From Rotaria sordida (taxonomy: Eukaryota > Rotifera > Eurotatoria > Philodinida > Philodinidae), in assembly GCA_905250125.1 (NCBI GenBank), contig CAJNOL010000049.1, positions 247,346 to 311,345 of the forward strand: 64,000 nt of DNA. The letters run 5' to 3'. The notes beneath the pieces were generated by a model. The model saw only the letters and a program-made list of their open reading frames with translations, ran no database searches and was not told where the DNA came from. The position numbers and the translations under genes are program-made. Every line of letters begins with the position of its first letter. Within the stretch, counting starts at the first letter, position 1. Shown here piece after piece: positions 1 through 15,100 of this stretch.

Positions 1-16
1 TTTCAAAACAAACTTT

Positions 17-496
17 CTAATTAGATATTCTTAATAATATACTTGTTTCTTCCAATGATACCATTGTCGGTATATCAACAAGATTATCCATAACACGCAT
101 ACGAATATCTTCTGGTAATTCATATAAATTTGGTAATATAAATGAAGCATCAGTATCATTATGATCAATTGTAATAATATCATCGTTAATGAATATACGA
201 CGAGAATTTTTTGCTAAAATATCTCGTTGATGATGTACATGTGTTTGATTTGGTGAAATAGTTGATAAAGTTTGATGTAATATTGGATAATTTGAAGGAT
301 TTATATCTAAAACAAATATTATTATATTTAAAAAAAAACCGATCTATTATCGTTTTCTTTTTTTAAATATCTTACTTGTTCGTTGAAGTTGAATCGATCC
401 TAATGAATTGTATAAATGATGTTTTCTATCAATAGAATCATCATCATAAGTATCTTCATTGATATTTCCATCATGATATGAAATATAATTATTCAT
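17..496 (-). CDS. Small unrecognised two-exon protein
   Basis: Exons are complement(376..496) and complement(17..306). The junction uses a GTAAG donor and a TTTTAG acceptor, the phase is kept, and a TAG closes the frame, giving about 136 aa. The N-terminus is rich in Asp and Tyr and polar. The most protein-like part is the C-terminal third, which contains ELPEDIRMRVMDNLVDIP followed by a short hydrophobic tail. No family was recognised. The gene is divergent from exportin-5, with 556 bp between the two starts. The gene lies very near the window edge, so a longer alternative 3' end cannot be excluded, although the stop is in frame. Confidence 0.55.
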
Positions 497-1052
497 ATTT
501 TATTTATTATCTGACATATTTTAGAAGATTTTTTTTAATTATATAGAATTGTCATCTGTGAATGAAATATTATACATTAATCTGATATTATTTTCAGTAC
601 ATATAAATATTTCTTTCTGAGATAATAATGATATATTTACAAACATGTTTTATTCTAATATTAGCTTAAATTATTTTGTTTATTTATTGTATAAGTTATT
701 ACGTTTAATATGAAAATATTAATGAGAGAAGAAAATTTGAATTATTATCAGTTCTTATAAGAGATTAATTTTTAAATTTTATTTTAAATCTAAAAATAAA
801 TGCAACAGATGTCACTTTAAGTTAATCATTTATGTATTTTCTTAGTAGTCATTGGTTCTTACTTTTGTCTCATCGATAATATCTTTCTCTAATATAACTA
901 ACTAATTAATTGTTTTTGACATAAGCTATTTCAAACAAATGAATTATTTGAAAACTAAGTAATAAATTAATCATTTTCTTAATAGCAAAAAAAAATAATA
1001 ATAATAAACTTGAATTATTTTTAAGAATTGAAAAAGCATTGAATAAGAAACA
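497..1052. other. Divergent intergenic region
   Basis: AT-rich spacer between the minus-strand small gene and XPO5, and probably a shared upstream region. A candidate acceptor (TTTCTTAATAG, about 975-985) lies about 70 bp before the XPO5 start. No other gene is visible. Confidence 0.4.
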
Positions 1053-4000
1053 ATGATTTATACATCAGAATTATTTGAAAAAGTTATATCTGCTGTTCTT
1101 TGTTCGTTTAATTCCAAAACAACAAATGATGAAAAACAAAATGCATTAAAATTTCTTGATGATTTAAAAGAAAATCAACCAATTTTATGTTCAACAATAT
1201 CATTTGAATTATTAAAACAAACAACTAATCAATCAATACTTTATCATTTTAGTTTAAATCTTCTTGAATCAATTATAAAACATAAATGGAATATTTTAAA
1301 ACTTGATGAAAGAAATTTAATTAAAAAAGAATTATTTTTTATTATTAAAAGTACTTATTTAAATCAAATATTTATGAATCCAATACATATAAGAAATTGT
1401 TTAGCAAAATGTTTAGTTGAAATGATTAAGCGAGATTGTTTTGAAAAAGTGAATACTACTTTAGATGAAATGATTAATATGATACAAGGAATTACTCAAA
1501 TTCAAGGTTTGTTTTTCTATTTAAACAACAATATGACAAAAAATTTGTATATCAGAATGAATGAATGAATAAATGTTTGTAATGAAAAAAAAAACATTAG
1601 GACATAAAACAAAATATCTAGCAATATGTGAAAGAGAATAGATTTTTAATTGATGTTTCTCTTTTATTTTTATTTGTTTTGTGTCTCAATAAGTTAATCA
1701 TTGATCAGAGTGTCTAATTGAATATCAAAAGAGTTTACCGACACTTATTTTTGCACTTTTCTCTTGATAATACAATAGTGGACAAAGGTTTTCATTCCAC
1801 GGAATTTTAAGTACTCTACATGTTGGAGATTTGAAAAGTTTTCTATACACTCTCTAGCAAGCATATGTTTTAACGGCATGATCTCATCCTAATTGCTTTA
1901 ATATAGCGAGAATCAGGATGATGAACGATATGTATTTTTGCTTCAAGCTTTTAACCTGAAAAATATTGTCTATGATACTTCGTATTGCTTTTTATCGAAT
2001 ATATGTCTAATTCTTGATATTTTAAAATACAACTGGAGTCTAGTCTATGTTTTTTCTTCATTTAAAATATGCAGTTATTTTATGGAAGATTGCAGTCTAG
2101 GTATGTCTTGGATCCTTTGACACCGATACGATGATCAATAACATGCCGTTTTGCTTCTGTACAAGGATTTTTTCTGAAATTTCTAAGCAATAATATTTAA
2201 TCATAGGAAAAGCTTGTCTTAGCGAATGAGCTCGATTTATTGAACTATTATTCACTTATGGGCTCCGAAGAGCACCAGTTACTCGAAACAGCGCACTTTA
2301 TAATGAAAAGTCAGTTGATTCTCAAAGCCCTTTCATTTTCAGAGCTGTTAAATTCATAGGAAAAATATGTGTCATCCATTATATTTCTCGTATTTCGTAT
2401 GCAATTAAGATGTGAGTTTTTTTAGTTGACCTACATTTTTCGTATAGCAGATGCATAAAACCATTCAGACTCTCACGACGCATGGTAGCAAAGATTCGAT
2501 GGAATGGAGACTGTTGTCTGCCACTATATATGATACATTTTAATTGAGCCACAAAAAACTCATGGTCTAAAAGATTATGTTCTCACCAACATCCTCTCTA
2601 TACCATGTTGAAATGAATATTGGGATTTGTAATGTATTCTTGCATAAAAAAAAGAGTTTTAAAAAATATGTATTGTAGGCAATTGCGTCTTGGATGTATC
2701 CATAAGGGGGAAAATTTATTCTTTACAAAAAAATTACAATCTCCGATTATATGAATAGAATTGAAAGCAGCTGACTTTTAACGAACATAATTGTATCAAA
2801 ACCAATTTTTATCAAATGTACAATTCACTTTTACTTTTCTGATTATAAATTGTATAAAAGGAATTTTTCGACAATCGTAAAACTGATTCAAAGTTATATT
2901 AAACGTTTTTACAGTTGACTAAATCATATTTATAATTATTCTTTTTTGTTTCTCTTATTATAGACAATAATTCAAATCAACTAGAACTTATTTTACTTGT
3001 CTTTCGTTTTCTAAACGAAGAATTAACAATTTATGCTCAATCAATTCAAGCACAACGTCGCCGACAAATTCTAAATCAAATACAAAAACGTCTAAATGAT
3101 ATTTTATCATGTTTAATTCGTATATCAAATGATCTTTTAACTGTTCCAGAACAACATGAACGTTTAACTCAAACATGTCTTTTATGTGTAAATAGTTTTC
3201 TTACATGGGTTGAATATAATCATTTTGAACAATGTGAATCATTTCTTTGTGAATTATTTTTGAAATTTTTCCAATTGAATTCTGTTAAATTACGGCATGC
3301 TTCATTTGAATGTTTACTTAGTCTTGTTAATAAACGTTTAGCGCGAAGACAATTACAACAACAACAACAACAAAGAAATAAACGTATTGCTTCATCAGCT
3401 TCATCAGCATTGAATTGTCAACAAGAAAAACTTTTTCTTAATTATTTTCTTGGAGATAATACATTAGAAATGTTCTATCGACTTTTAATTAGTCCAACAG
3501 TAAGTGTTTTATTTTTTTCTTTTTGATTCAAGAATTTCTAGTAGAAATTTTTGTTTTGTTTAAGTACGGATTTTCCTATTTAGAAAAACTTATGTTCATA
3601 TTCGTTTATACTTTCGTGATCATTTGAAAGAGAACATAGTTTGATATTCATTCATTCAATAGGTAATCATGATGATGCTAATTTTAATTTTCCTATAGTA
3701 TTTTTGAAAATATTGACATACATCTATGATATGTCATAATTGTAATTTCAAGAGAAATTTCAATATGTATTCAATCACGGCAGCATAGGATTGCTTTATA
3801 AATTTCATAAAGAGAAAAAAATAAAGGTGATTCCTGTCATGATTAAAAGGAGATCGTCTTTCATGTGTCCTATTTTCTGAATTATCCTCAATGTCAATAA
3901 ATGTTAGTTGACTTTACTCGTCATTCTTCTGATGATGACTCTGTATATCAAGTAGGTTAGCTGTTAACCAATTTAATACAAAATATGTATATTAAGGATC

Positions 4001-7000
4001 ATTATATTGTTGTACTAGAATGAATTATTATTCTGAATCTCGAGAGAGAGAGATACTCATTTTTGTCAAATGAGAATTAGATAATAATTGATTTGTTTTC
4101 TCCTAAGTTGAATATATCGATACATCTTAGTTATAGTGTCGACAAATCTAAAACATTTCTCATATTGAAATATCCTCTTTTCTTTTTATATGTAAATTTT
4201 AGAATTCAATTGAAGAATTACGTGCCATAGTAACAAATGATCATATAAATTGTTTAAAAATGCTTGGTCAATTTCTTGTTAAATTATCAAATTATTTATT
4301 ACAATTATTTCAACAATTAGCAACAAAATCCATTGATGATAATGATTTTTTAACATTTGTTAATGAACGTACATATTCATTTTTACAATTTCTTCTTTTA
4401 CTTAATCAACATCCATTTCATTTATTATCATTAAATTCATATCAAGCATTAAATTTATTTATTATTCGACAAACAACATTATTATCAAATGAACAATTTT
4501 GTTTAAAATTAATTTTTAATTTAAAACAATCATTACATCGTATTCATTTCCCATCATCATCATCATCACCAATGACAACAACATTGATGGATAATGAAAA
4601 TGAAATATTAAAAACACAATATATGCATAATCAACAATGTTTTATTTATGTATTATTTGAATATGATAGCGAAGAACAATTTTTTTGGAAATTTTTTTCA
4701 CAATATAGAAGTGAATTACAGAAATTAATCAAATCATTTATTGGTTTGTTCTTTAGTGAAACTGTTGCAGGTAAATTATACGAATTAGATTGATGTATTC
4801 GATTAGAAATAAGTTTATATTTGATATTAAATAATTCAACATAATACTAGCAAATCAGTATCAATACAAATCGAGAAAAAAGTTCGTAAATGAAGATTAT
4901 TTGAAAAGAGCGTAGAATAAAAATTTTTTTCTATCGCATTACTAGTACCTGATTATCGAATATCTGCATGTAGGATAAATGTTTTATCACAAATGGTGGA
5001 TACATAAATGAGTTACATAAATTTCGACTTGAATCGAAGTTCATATTGAAACAAGAAAGAAGTTCGGTCTACGCCTAACTTCTTATTGCATATCTGTTTC
5101 AGACTCAAATGACTTTCGATCCTATTTCCCCTAATTATTGCCCATAAAAAGGCATGTTTCTATAAATGTCGGTAGATTGCATAATGCTAAGCACTACGTC
5201 ATCTTACTAAACAGAACTTTAGAACTGTGGTTCAATTCGAATACTCCTTGAGCTGAAATTTCGATCTTTCACATAAAAGTACAATTACGAATATTTTGTC
5301 GCGTCTGTAAATTTCACTGCTCAGAAGTTTTTAAGACATCAAGGTACAAAATGGACTTGTTACGTATGCACATTTTTTTCTATCTTGTTTCAAACAATGA
5401 ATCTCAGAGGCAGTTTTATTGAAAAGAGAACTTTGTATCATTTCAGATAAGCGAAAGAACTCTTCTAATTTGTATGGATTTTATCATCTGCAAAAGTTAA
5501 AATCTCATAAATTTACAAACATCATTCTCAATCTTTACTACAAACCTCCCCTCCATATGTTCATGAGTAGGGTCTAATTGAAGAATCACTTTCTTTCATC
5601 CAAAACTATAGTTACCATTCGATCAAACAAAAGAACCAGGAGTTCTCTAGAATAAAGTATAGTGGAAAAAGTTTGTTTGACAATTATCTGTTTATAGAAA
5701 AGTACAAGAAGTTTTTTTTTCTGTATTTTATGTAGTTATTATTGGATATCTTATATGAAAAATAGAGTCCTATTATATATCAAGCGCTAAGATTAAACAA
5801 GGCACTTGAAATTATATTTCAGAATTCACATACAGTTAATAACAAATGGAATTGACCACTGTTTTTCCATGGTTTTTACTTAGAGCACGATTAAGAATAT
5901 TTCTATAGAAGAAGAAGACGGAAACGACTTTAATTAAAGTCGAAGTGAAAGTCCTTATATTAATTTTCATATTTCGAGTTTAAATTTTATTATTGATATG
6001 ATTTATTATCAAATAAACAATTCTTTTTTTCTTTTCTGTCGATCGTCCAATAGATATTGAAATGAATATGTCATGTTTAAGATCAATTCTTGAAAATCTT
6101 TTTATCTATCTTGAATCTCTTGTACAACGTACACCAAATAAAACTTGTAACTCAATATCAACATCATTATCTTCAATATATTTAATTATTGAATGGGAAG
6201 CATTTTATTTATTACTTGATCATGTTTTATTTATTGTTCGTAAAGAATTATTTTCTTCATCAACAATAACAATAAAATTTCAAGAAAAATGTCATTCATT
6301 ATTAATAACATCAACAATAAAAGAACAATTTTTACGTACATTAAAATTTTTATTACAATTTACACCTAATTTAAGTGAACATATTCATGGACATGTTTTA
6401 AATTTACTTTCTTGTATGTTTTTTATAACACAACATGATCAAACATTAGCTATACAAATAATTCAACGTCTTTTAACAACATTTCAATCATATCAACAAC
6501 AATCGATTGGTAAGAAAATATCATCTAGTTTTTTTTTGTCAAAACACGATATAAAACGAGTGTTGAAGTATACGGGTAAAGATTTGAATTTCCTCAACAG
6601 ACGTTGTTGATATACGATCGAAGACCGTATATCAATAACGTCTCGTTCTAATATATGTGAACTACCTTATTGCATTTCTGGATGGTTAAGTAAAAGGATG
6701 AGTATGTCCTAAAATAGATAGAATAAAACAATCTCTCTGTGATTAATAATAGCAGTCACATTGTGTTTCACATTTTAATGCACTAATAGCTTTTTTATTT
6801 AAATAATAATATTTTTCTTTTTAACAGCTGGAATTGATAAAAATCAATGTGAAGTAATGCAAATTCAATCATCAAATGCATTTCTTTATTTATGTAAAAA
6901 TTTTACTGTTAAAATAATTGATTATTATACGGAATTATTTCCATTTCTTTGTCAATTATATAAAAATGAATTTCAATTTAAAAAAACATTTTTATCAAGA

Positions 7001-10000
7001 ACAATTGATGAATCATCAAATCCAACATTAAAATTACTTGATGCAATGCAAATATTATTTTTTTATAAATTAATTCATCAAACAACAATAGATAATAATC
7101 AATTACAAGATTTTTATGAATTAATTAAACCTATTTATGATATATTAAATATATCATTAACAGCTGATACATTAACAATATTTATTGAATATCTTGATTT
7201 ATGTTCAAATCGACTTGAACCTATAAATATAATACATTATCGACGAAGAAATTTAATGCTTGCTTTACATTGTTTATGTTTATTATTACGTTATGTTAAA
7301 CAACAACAATTCGATACTAATATACGTTCAAAAATTTCTATGTGTTTTCGTCCAATTTTATTTGATTATATATTAAAAGTAACACAATTTTGTAATCAAC
7401 TATATGATCAACAAATAAATCCATTTTATGATATATTAAAAACAAATTTAACATATAGTGACACAGAAAGACAATTGTATTTGGGTACATATGAAAGTAA
7501 TAATGTAGCCAAAGCAATGATTCCATCTACGTAAGAGAAATTTCATAGAATAATTTTAAAATATTCTGAATTGAAATTTTAGTCAACAAAAAGAAAATAA
7601 ACACGAAAGATATCTATACTGTTAGTTAAGACTCGTGATTACGGATTTTCTTTCCCTATATGATGACGTATTACAGAAATTGATAAAATTTTGAGTGAAG
7701 GATAGATATACATCCAGACTTACCAACTCTCTTATTTTCAGGACCTGATTTTAAAAGGTTTTCTTCTGAGTTTTAGATTTTTACATCGATAATAAAAAAA
7801 AAGGAACTGATTGATCGCAGTATTTAATGGATAGAGTTTTTGTGTAGGCGTTTTCAATCTCACAACTGAAAAAGAATGATACAGAACGTAGCTGGAGCAA
7901 AATTTAAAATAAAAATGACTATTGACTACTATGATACATAATGCTGTTATTATTTCCTAAGTAACTGACATCTTTTTTACCAAATTCTTTTTTTTTTCAA
8001 AACGATGTAGTCATATTTCAAAATTGTCATAAAATGACTTATGATAGAAATTTGAATGATTATCTTTCTTTTTTCATTCCACATGATTTCGACTATCAAG
8101 TTAATATGAGAAAGAGAAAAATGTTTATCGGAATCGAAGTTTTATTGTTCTTCGAGAAAAAATTACTACATGATCTTCAAAACTTCAAATAAGAATCTTC
8201 TAATTTTTTACAGTAAATCAACTAATGTTTGAAATCTCCATATATTTTGTAAGCAATACAGTAAAGACTCACGAAAATAAATCTCTTTTTTTGTAATGCA
8301 AATGCTTTAGTGATAATGATAACAAATGAGATCCGAAACTGCTCGTCAACTTAGATTTAATACACATTTATCGATGTTAATATTGATGCTTGATATCGTA
8401 TGCATCATGAATGATGAGAGATAGTGTCAACGTTGTAAGTAGATATGCTTAAAGCACTTAAATAGGATAAGATAATGTTTATGTTAGGCTCATAAAAATA
8501 GGTTTTTTTTCTGTAGATATATTGATCGAATGTCTGTTTGTAAAACGAAAAATATGAAATTAGTTTTTATATTTTAGAATTTTTAAGTGCATAGAAGTAA
8601 AAATTGATTTCGAGTTATCTATTAATATTGAATTTGACAGATTAAAATAACATTATCGTATCATCAAGATTACTTGATTATCATCGCATCAGTTTCTCTG
8701 ACAAGGAAATTACTGAAAGTGATTTGTCATCTTTGACCTTATATTTTATCATAGGATGAAATATATTGATAAGAAATTTCAATAAAACATTTTTGATTAA
8801 AAATGTTGTCTATAAGTCAGCGTCATGATTGTAAGATTATCTTAAATCGAAAATTTTTTAAACTTTCAATATTTTATGTATCCAAATTTTGTTGAGTTTA
8901 GTCTAGTCTAGAGGTCCTCTTGATATGCTTGAACAATAAATCATTTCGAAAATTTTCCTCATAAGTTAAATTAGAAGTTATTCATTTCAAAATTACGTAA
9001 TGTTGCTTTTATAAATTTGGATTAAGTAGTCGATAATAAACTCTGCTAATCAATTTTTATGTTTAATTTATACAATACGAAACTAATAATTTAAATATTT
9101 AGTGTTACACCTTCAAGTCCTCCAGTGAGTTATGTACGATTACAATCAACATCAAATATTCTTATTGATGATGAACGTCTTCGTGATTATCTTCATCGTC
9201 TATTTGATATATGTTATCAAATAAATGGAATGTATTTTGCTTATGATACTGATTTATATTATTTAAAATTAAATGATAATAATTATTTATTAACAACATA
9301 TTTACAAAAAATTCTTTTTGAAAATTTTAATACTCTACCATCATTTCGTCTTCGTATTGTTTTAAGACATTTTTGTCGTTTATTTGTTGAAAATTATTCA
9401 TCATCAATAGGTACTGATGAAGAAATAATTGATGAATTATTTCTTAAATTTCTTAATGCTTTTTTACCTTATATTCAACAACGTTTAACAACAATGTGGA
9501 ATAATTTATTAACAACAACAATGAATTATCAACAAGGTCAATATTCAGATGAAGTTATTGAAGAATGTGTTTGTGTTTTAATAACACGAGATTTTATTGA
9601 TATTATAAGATATTTTATATTTAAAACAATACCAGGACAAATAAATTCTACTTCTATTAATATTAATAAAAAAAAGAATAAAATAAATATTGGACGTAAT
9701 AATAGTGAAAGTATGTGTGAAGAAATCAATGGTGATTTAGATCAAATTGATGAATGGGATGAACAAAATACAAATAGTAATATTAGTAATAAATTATTGA
9801 ATAATTCACATGAAAAACTTGATTATAGTGATCTTTTTATGGGTATGATTAAAATGTCTCGACAAAGTGAGTTAATTAATTAAAAAAATTTATTCGCTAA
9901 TATCTTATTCATTAATTAAAACTATCAATATTTAAGTTAAAATTCTAATTTTTATATTTCAATCAATATCAGATATTATTTACTACTAAAATTCTCAACA

Positions 10001-11921
10001 AATATAGAAACAATGAATTTTTCTTTAGGATAATTTCTAAATTGTTTATCAGCGACGGATCAATATTACAAGATGTAGCAATTATTTTCTCTAAAAAAAT
10101 TTGAGGAAGCAGTAGGAACTCTTGACTTCTCGAATTTTCTATGTCTCTCGTGCATACTAAAGAAAAACTAGTTTATCTAACATACATATGTTCATTATCT
10201 TGAAGACGAGAATAAAGAGTTGTTAAAAACTTAAGCTTTTGCTAAACTAATGGATGTACCAAAACAAATATCTCTCTCAGTATTTTCTCAATATTCCTAG
10301 TAAGGTTCATCGCCATGCCTTAATCTTTTGCTAAAAATATTCACATCCAATTTTCTACAAGAAAGTATCACAGGTTTTGCTGTAAAATGTTAAACAGAAA
10401 TATTAGATAAATAGTATTGGGAGATTCTAAGACGCCCAATTTTCAAAAGTTGTTTTTTTTCTAACTTCGTACATATTATAACAACATGCCAGAGTACGTT
10501 GAACAATATAACTGAGTGCGTTCTTCCTCATTAAATGCACTGAAATTTTGTTTTCGCCGATTTTTCTTTGACGCAAACATTACTTTATTAAAACTGAGTC
10601 AAAAACATATAAAACATAGCTTGTTTTGCACAATGTATCTGAATAAATATCCCAATTGAAATTCTGGCATTTCAGTCTGATGTACCATGCATTTCGGTTG
10701 AAATTGAAATAAAGTTGAATTATATTGACTTACTGTTTTTTTTTCGTCGATTAATTCAAAATTTTCTCAATCTCAAAATCACTTATGATTCAAAACCGTT
10801 TGTTTTTTTTTAAGTCTAGAACAAGAAATAACTCATTTACATGGCTAGTATTCATACAGAAATTTTGCTATCTTGATTACACGATAGAGCTTTTCAAGCA
10901 CTACTAGATTGCTAGCTATTTTTTTCGTTAGTTCGAAACTCTAATGAATAGACCTAAACAGACTGTTTTTAATTGGTAAAAGTTGATCATATTGGAGTCT
11001 TGCACTGTGCTTTATCTAATTTTTTTTTTGGCAAAAATTGTAATAATACATTCTTGTAGAAAATTGAGTCATGAATTGCAGGGGCACTAGTTATTTTGAA
11101 TAAATCTTTTTTTCAATAAAAACTGCATACGCTAATTTGAAGTACATTTAATGTACCATGTAATGAATTAATACAGAAGTTTTCTAGAAATCACGTCTCT
11201 GAGGAAATTAAGTTTACTATCGAATTGCCTACTAGAGAAGGGGAATCGAAATGAGCTCATTTAAAAATTGAATTTGTACCGTTCATGAGATTGTTGAATT
11301 TTTGAACTAATGACTCAAACGAGTCATTTCGTATGAAATATTTGTTATATAATATACTATTTAGATTCTTCATTGGCTCTACAACTGTTCAGTAATATAA
11401 TTCAAATTTTATTTGAATGTTTAACTTTTCCTGATGCATATTGTATTAATCGTTTTTTACCTATTATTCTTCCAATAACAAAATTTTATACAGATATTAT
11501 TGAAAAACATGTGAATATATCTTCATTAATTGATATTAAATTTTTATTTCAATGTTTGCTTAAAGCACTTGAAAGACATAATGAAAACGAAAGTGTTAAT
11601 ACAAATCTTATATCATTGATTGGTCATATATATGAATTATGGTATAATCAATATGGTCAACAACTTGACTATGTTTTACATCAAACAATTCCACAAATAA
11701 ATATGGAATTATTAAATACATATAAAACACGTTTATTAACAAATAATGATAATAATAATAATAATAATAATAGAAAATCACAACAACAACAACAACAACA
11801 ACAAATAACTGAACGTGAACGACGTGATACATTTAAAAATTTATTAAATCCAATATTATTATCACCAATGTCAAGTAGAACAAGAGATGGATTAAATTCA
11901 ATAAATCCATTTAATATATAA
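1053..11921 (+). CDS. XPO5: Exportin-5 (Ran-GTP dependent nuclear export receptor)
   Basis: Seven exons in consistent phase: 1053-1506, 2964-3499, 4203-4770, 6054-6509, 6828-7530, 9103-9866 and 11365-11921, giving about 1345 aa (human about 1204). The N-terminal repeats match exportin-5 (ILYHFSLNLLESIIKHKWN, then CLVEMIKRDCF). The middle contains LVFRFLNEELTIY, and the C-terminus has the ERERRDTFKNLLNPIL block that corresponds to the family's RRKDQFKRLI tail. The family exports pre-miRNAs and other structured RNAs with Ran-GTP. Lineage-specific insertions include poly-Q in exon 2 and Asn/Gln runs in exon 7. Introns are 0.3-1.6 kb, unlike the ~55-bp introns of the neighbours. Internal GTG and TTG pseudo-starts in the separate exons are not real starts. 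CDC23 follows on the same strand after 241 bp. Confidence 0.9.
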
Positions 11922-12162
11922 CAGTTATTTTTACTCGAGTTTGTGCTAGTCGAATAAGGCAACAGTAGTTATGTATTCATGTATATTAGATTTCATAAAT
12001 TTCATAGGTTTTTTTTCTTCTTCGTGTGATATTTTATAGACATTGAATAAAACTTTTGAAAAGATGATTAATTATTATTTCTTTGTCTATTTTTATCAAA
12101 AAAAAAAACGAAAAGATATTTTTATTTTGAGATAAAAAAAAAAAGAAGAAGAGTATTCAATA

Positions 12163-15100
12163 ATGAATCCATTATCAATGTCATTTGATGAACAGCGTGA
12201 TGTTAATTATCTTCAATTTGATCCAAAAACAGTGGTAACTGATTTACAAAAAGCAATACCTGAATTGGATCTTGTTGGACTTGTACATAGTAGAAAATGG
12301 TAAATTGAACAAGAAATTTTTCTTGAATTAATTTTTATGAAAGTTGTTGTTTTTCTTTTCGTTAGGTGTTGTGAAATGCTTCAATGTATTACTATAGGAT
12401 CTGCATCGACTGAAAGTGGTAATGATGAATTAGACGATGGAATTAATTTGAATGTAACAGCACGAGTAAGCTAGATTTATAATCATATAATTTGAATATT
12501 TCGTATTTTCTTGAGATAATCTCGATATTTCTTAGGCTAATTCATGTTTTTTAAATGATAGAATAGTTCAAGAGAAAAAAGAAACAAATTAGATTTATCT
12601 TGTTTTCTTTTCTCTTTAGGAATTAGGTACATCATCAAGTTTATATTTAATGGCGAAAAGTTATTTTGATCTTCGTGAATACACTCGATGTGCACATCAT
12701 TTAAGAAATTGTACAAGTGGATATGGTTTTTTTCTTCGACTTTATGCATTATATCTAGTATGTAAATGATAGTTTTTATTAAATTATTTCTTCTTTTTTT
12801 TATCTTCTTAGGATGGTCTTAAACATCGTTGTGATGATTTTGTTGATGTATTTCGTATGTTTGTTTGTTGTTCTATTCATTTGAAAATAAGTTTTTCCGT
12901 TTATTTATAGCTGATACAGCTAATAATCAACGACAAGCAACGAGTAAATCTCTTTTTAAAATTAATTGATGTTATTATCTTTGTTTTTTTTGAATAGCTA
13001 AAGCATCACTTGATAATACATGGCTTATACGTCTTCGTACAGAATTGACAACGAGTGAAAAAACTCAACCATTAAACGGTTATAGTTGTTATGTGTAAGT
13101 TTGTTTTAGTTATATTTTGTTTTTAAGTTAATTTTTGTTTTTTATTTAGTTATGCTCTTGTACTCAAACGATTAGGTTTACTTAATGAAGCATTACCATA
13201 TTTTGTTCGTACAGTTAAAGCAGTACCTCATCTTTGGTCAGCATGGGAAGATCTTGTTATGCTTATTGATAGTGAACAAAAGGTTTATTAAAAATAATAT
13301 AGATTTTCCTTTCTCTTATTCTTGTATTTTAGCTTCATAGTCTTGATTTACCTAAACATTGGATACGCAATGTATTTTATGCTCGATGTTATGTTGAATT
13401 ACATAAACCTGAATTATGTGTATATATTTGTAAAGAATTAACACAAATTGGTTTTCATAATTCAACATATATTCTTTTATTACAAGCTAAAGCTTATGAA
13501 ACAGGAGCTGGTTAGTTAATTAAGATTGAATTTTTGTTTTGTTTTTTTTGTGAACACAATTCTTTTTTCTTTTCTTTTCTTGTTTAGAATTACAATTAGC
13601 ACGAACATGTTGTGAAGATGCACGAACTATTGATCCATATAATCTTGATTCCATGGATATATTTTCAAATATTCTTTTTGTTCTTGTAAATTAAATCTAT
13701 ATTAATATTTATTCTAATGATAAAATGATTTTTTCTTATTTCAAGGAAGATTATCATGCATTAGCTGGATTAGCACAAAAATGTATTGAAATCGAAAAAT
13801 ATCGTTTTGAAACATGTATTGTTGTTGGTAAGGGTATTTTTATTATTTACTATATCATTCAGTTTCTTTTTTCTTTATGTTTGACTTTTATAGGTAATTT
13901 TTATAGTATACGTAATGATCATGCTCGTGCTATTCAATATTTTACTCGCGCATTACGTATGAATCCTGATTACCCAGCTGCATGGATATTATTAGGTCAT
14001 GAATTTGTCGAAGGAAAAAATCATGCAGCTGCTATTAATGCTTATCGAGAAGCGTTAGGTAAGTTGAATAATTGAGAAAAAAAATATATATGAGAAATAT
14101 GTTGACAATGAAACGAAAAAGAAATAGTAAAATTGATATCAAGGTCTAGTTTTGATTGAACTAATGAGAAAATCTTGTCAAATAATAATTCACTTTTAGA
14201 ATGAGTCTTACCTTATTAAATAAACTGCATTAAGACTAAAGATAATCTACAAGTATTCGCGTCTATAGATCTTTCTTTTTGAGTTGTGGTGATTTTAATG
14301 AGTTTCTCAACAAAATACCGTCTTCCTTCTAAGATTTTCCGAGTTGAGTGGGTGTGAGTCAGTGTAGGTATTCTCTTCAACCGCACTCATATCTACATCC
14401 TCACAATGCAGATGGTAGTGTAACCGATCGATACGCTTTGTGCTAGCTACCACAGGTCGTTACAGGATCATAAGAGAGATGCGCATTTTAATTAGAAGTT
14501 GATTCGAAACCGAACTTATATATGCATCTCCCGTGTTCGAAAAACTAATGATATAAGACTCATCTGAAAAGTGATTTTTCGCTTTGTGAAATTCTTTCTA
14601 CAAGTTTCCTGTTTCTTCATTCTGTTATGGAACGTTCTATTAAATACAATACAGTTTCGATTAAAGAATAAAATGTTTACATTCCTCAATAAAACTAAAT
14701 AGAATATCCTTTTTTGTTATTGTTTTCTATTTAGATCTTAATCGTAGAGATCATCGTGCTTGGTATGGTCTTGGTGAAACATATGAAATAATAAAAATGT
14801 ACAATTATGCATTGTATTATTTTAAAGAAGCTTTTGCTCTTAAGTAAATTAAAATTTATTAGTTTATTTTATATCTATTTTATTTATATATATATATATT
14901 TATTTATTTATTTATAGACCAAATGATTCACGTTATTCAAATGCACTTGGTGAAGTCTATGAACGGACACAAAAATTACATGAAGCAAAAAAATGTTATT
15001 GGCGTTCATATTGTGTCGGTGATATTGAAGGAAATGCACTTGCAAAATATGCACAGTAAATATTTTAATTTTGTTTATTTTTTTTTCTTTTTTTATTATT

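Noticed and set aside
5221-5260. GGTTCAATTCGAA resembling a tRNA T-arm
   Set aside because: No acceptor, D or anticodon stems around it; no tRNA was found anywhere in the window.
11608-11962. Minus-strand frames opposite the XPO5 Asn/Gln repeats
   Set aside because: Antisense readings of (AAT)n and (CAA)n giving poly-Tyr, Val or Cys; shadows of exon 7.
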